From the NCBI GenBank assembly GCA_963815045.1, contig CAWFET010000002.1, forward strand, positions 682,001 to 746,000: a stretch of 64,000 bases of DNA, given 5' to 3'. How positions within the stretch are numbered: the first letter of the stretch is position 1; every line of letters starts with the position of its first letter. This document shows, piece after piece, positions 63,312 through 64,000 of the stretch. The notes under the pieces are model-generated. The model was not told the DNA's origin. It made no database searches and saw nothing but the letters and a program-made list of their open reading frames with translations. The stretch comes from DASUPK01 sp963815045. GTDB lineage: Bacteria; Actinomycetota; Thermoleophilia; Solirubrobacterales; 70-9. The position numbers were made by a program, and so were the translations under genes.

Positions 63312-63317
63312 ATAATA
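63312..63317 (-). promoter_or_regulatory. Leaderless-type -10 box of the malic enzyme gene (TATTAT)
   Basis: On the minus strand TATTAT (plus strand ATAATA) lies nine bases before the ATG at 63302. It is the closest -10 box to consensus in the window. Confidence 0.6.
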
Positions 63318-63390
63318 GGCGGCGGCGCTCGTCCGGTTGCTCCGCCGACGCCGGCGACCCGCTCAGGCCGGGCTGAAGAGCGTTCCTCCG

Positions 63391-64000
63391 ATGACTCGCC
63401 CTCTGCTCACCCGCGCCGGTATCGCCGCTGTGCTGCTCGCTCTGTTCTTCCTGGCCTCCGCGGGCGGCGCCATGGCGAAGAAGAAGGGGGCCCTGCCACC
63501 GATCCACGTCAGCGGCACCGTCTACACGTTCGACAACCAGACTCCGATAGCGGGCGCCACGGTGAGGGTCTCCGAGCTTCCGGGCCTGAGCGCCCACTCA
63601 GGGCCGGACGGGAGATACGACCTGCTGGTTCCGGACGGCACCAGGTTCACGCCGTACGCCGACGCTCCAGGCCACCACCGCATCTACCTGCAGACGTACG
63701 TGAGCCAGGGAAGGGACCTCCAGCGGGTCAACTTCCAGGTGCCCAGCGATGGGGCATACGACGGGCTCGCGGCGATCCTCAACGTCCCGCGCGATGCGAA
63801 CGACGAGCTGATCAGCTGCGCGGTGGTCTCGACGTTCAGCACGATCAATGTGCGCAACCTGAACTTCGACGACTTCGTCGCCTTTGGCGCCCACGGGGTC
63901 GCGGGGGCGACGGCCAGCGCCAGCCCGGCCCTGCCGAACCCGGTCTACTTCAATGCGTCCGTGATTCCGGACTCCTCCCGGACCGAGTCCTCGATCGACG
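63391..64000 (+). CDS. Secreted protein with carboxypeptidase-regulatory-like domain, cut by window end
   Basis: At least 203 residues, no stop before 64000. Signal peptide (TRAGIAAVLLALFFLASAGGAMA) then KKKGALPPIHVSGTVYTFDNQTPIAGATVRVSELPGLSAHSGPDGRYDLLVPDGT, the pattern of a carboxypeptidase-regulatory-like beta-sandwich (GTVxD..TxxPIxGAxVxV...T..DGxYxL). ADAPGHHRIYLQTYV follows. Usually found in extracellular or peptidase-linked proteins; the remainder lies outside the window. The start at ATG 63391 is the first in frame before the signal peptide. Confidence 0.75.
   Translation, partial: MTRPLLTRAGIAAVLLALFFLASAGGAMAKKKGALPPIHVSGTVYTFDNQTPIAGATVRVSELPGLSAHSGPDGRYDLLVPDGTRFTPYADAPGHHRIYLQTYVSQGRDLQRVNFQVPSDGAYDGLAAILNVPRDANDELISCAVVSTFSTINVRNLNFDDFVAFGAHGVAGATASASPALPNPVYFNASVIPDSSRTESSID

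Overview
The window is a very GC-rich, gene-dense bacterial chromosome segment. GTG starts are common, genes often overlap at ATGA or GTGA, and there are no insertion sequences, phage genes or CRISPR arrays. The conserved blocks (obgE-proB, proA-nadD-rsfS, comEA/comEC-holA-rpsT-murJ, lepA, hrcA-dnaJ-prmA-murI-yqeY-phoH-ybeY-era-hisIE-trpEGDC), F420-type flavoenzymes, a DivIVA-like protein and secreted proteins with lysine-rich tails suggest a deep-branching actinobacterium, most likely Thermoleophilia (Solirubrobacterales-like). That placement is inferred from gene content and order; no marker gene was compared.

Layout. 1-12.9 kb: obgE, proB, a secreted beta-helix protein, a GMC oxidoreductase plus aldehyde dehydrogenase pair, a PfpI-like protein, a serine hydrolase, proA-nadD-rsfS and a DivIVA-domain protein. 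12.9-13.6 kb: a decayed PD-(D/E)XK nuclease gene that runs directly into a tRNA-Ala(GGC) gene and then a Phd/YefM-antitoxin-like segment. 13.5-21.7 kb: two F420-type flavoenzymes, an acetate uptake and activation pair (YaaH-type transporter plus acs), a beta-propeller plus sulfatase pair, and an unknown two-gene membrane operon. 21.7-30.1 kb: leuS, a cupin, acyP, comEA, comEC (natural competence), a small secreted protein, holA, rpsT. 30.1-44.4 kb: murJ, soxR with a divergent target gene, a methyltransferase, lepA, a MaoC pair, and the chaperone, cell-wall and ribosome-maturation block hrcA to era. 44.4-56 kb: hisIE-trpEGDC, then an htrA/SDR/cyclopropane-synthase island, then trpFBA, a 54-aa membrane protein and trmO. 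56-64 kb: a phosphofructokinase with PPi-type residues, an orphan binding lipoprotein, a glyoxalase-family dioxygenase plus hydrolase operon, an epimerase, an acetyltransferase, malic enzyme and a secreted protein cut by the window end.

The most interesting locus is 12924-13557. Undoing two single-base changes would make one continuous reading frame from a group-I-intron-type PD-(D/E)XK nuclease, through the tRNA-Ala gene, into a Phd/YefM-like domain. One change is an extra T near 12962. The other is a missing T in the tRNA 3' acceptor strand after 13400, which also leaves the tRNA one base short. The likely tRNA -10 box (TATAAA) lies inside the nuclease frame and uses the rare codon ATA.

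Two genome-wide habits also show. More than twenty genes carry a TANNNT hexamer 6-12 bases before the start codon and lack a Shine-Dalgarno, the pattern of leaderless mRNAs. Four genes (nadD, the beta-propeller gene, soxR, trmO) have no ATG, GTG or TTG where their conserved N-terminus begins, only ATC or GTC.
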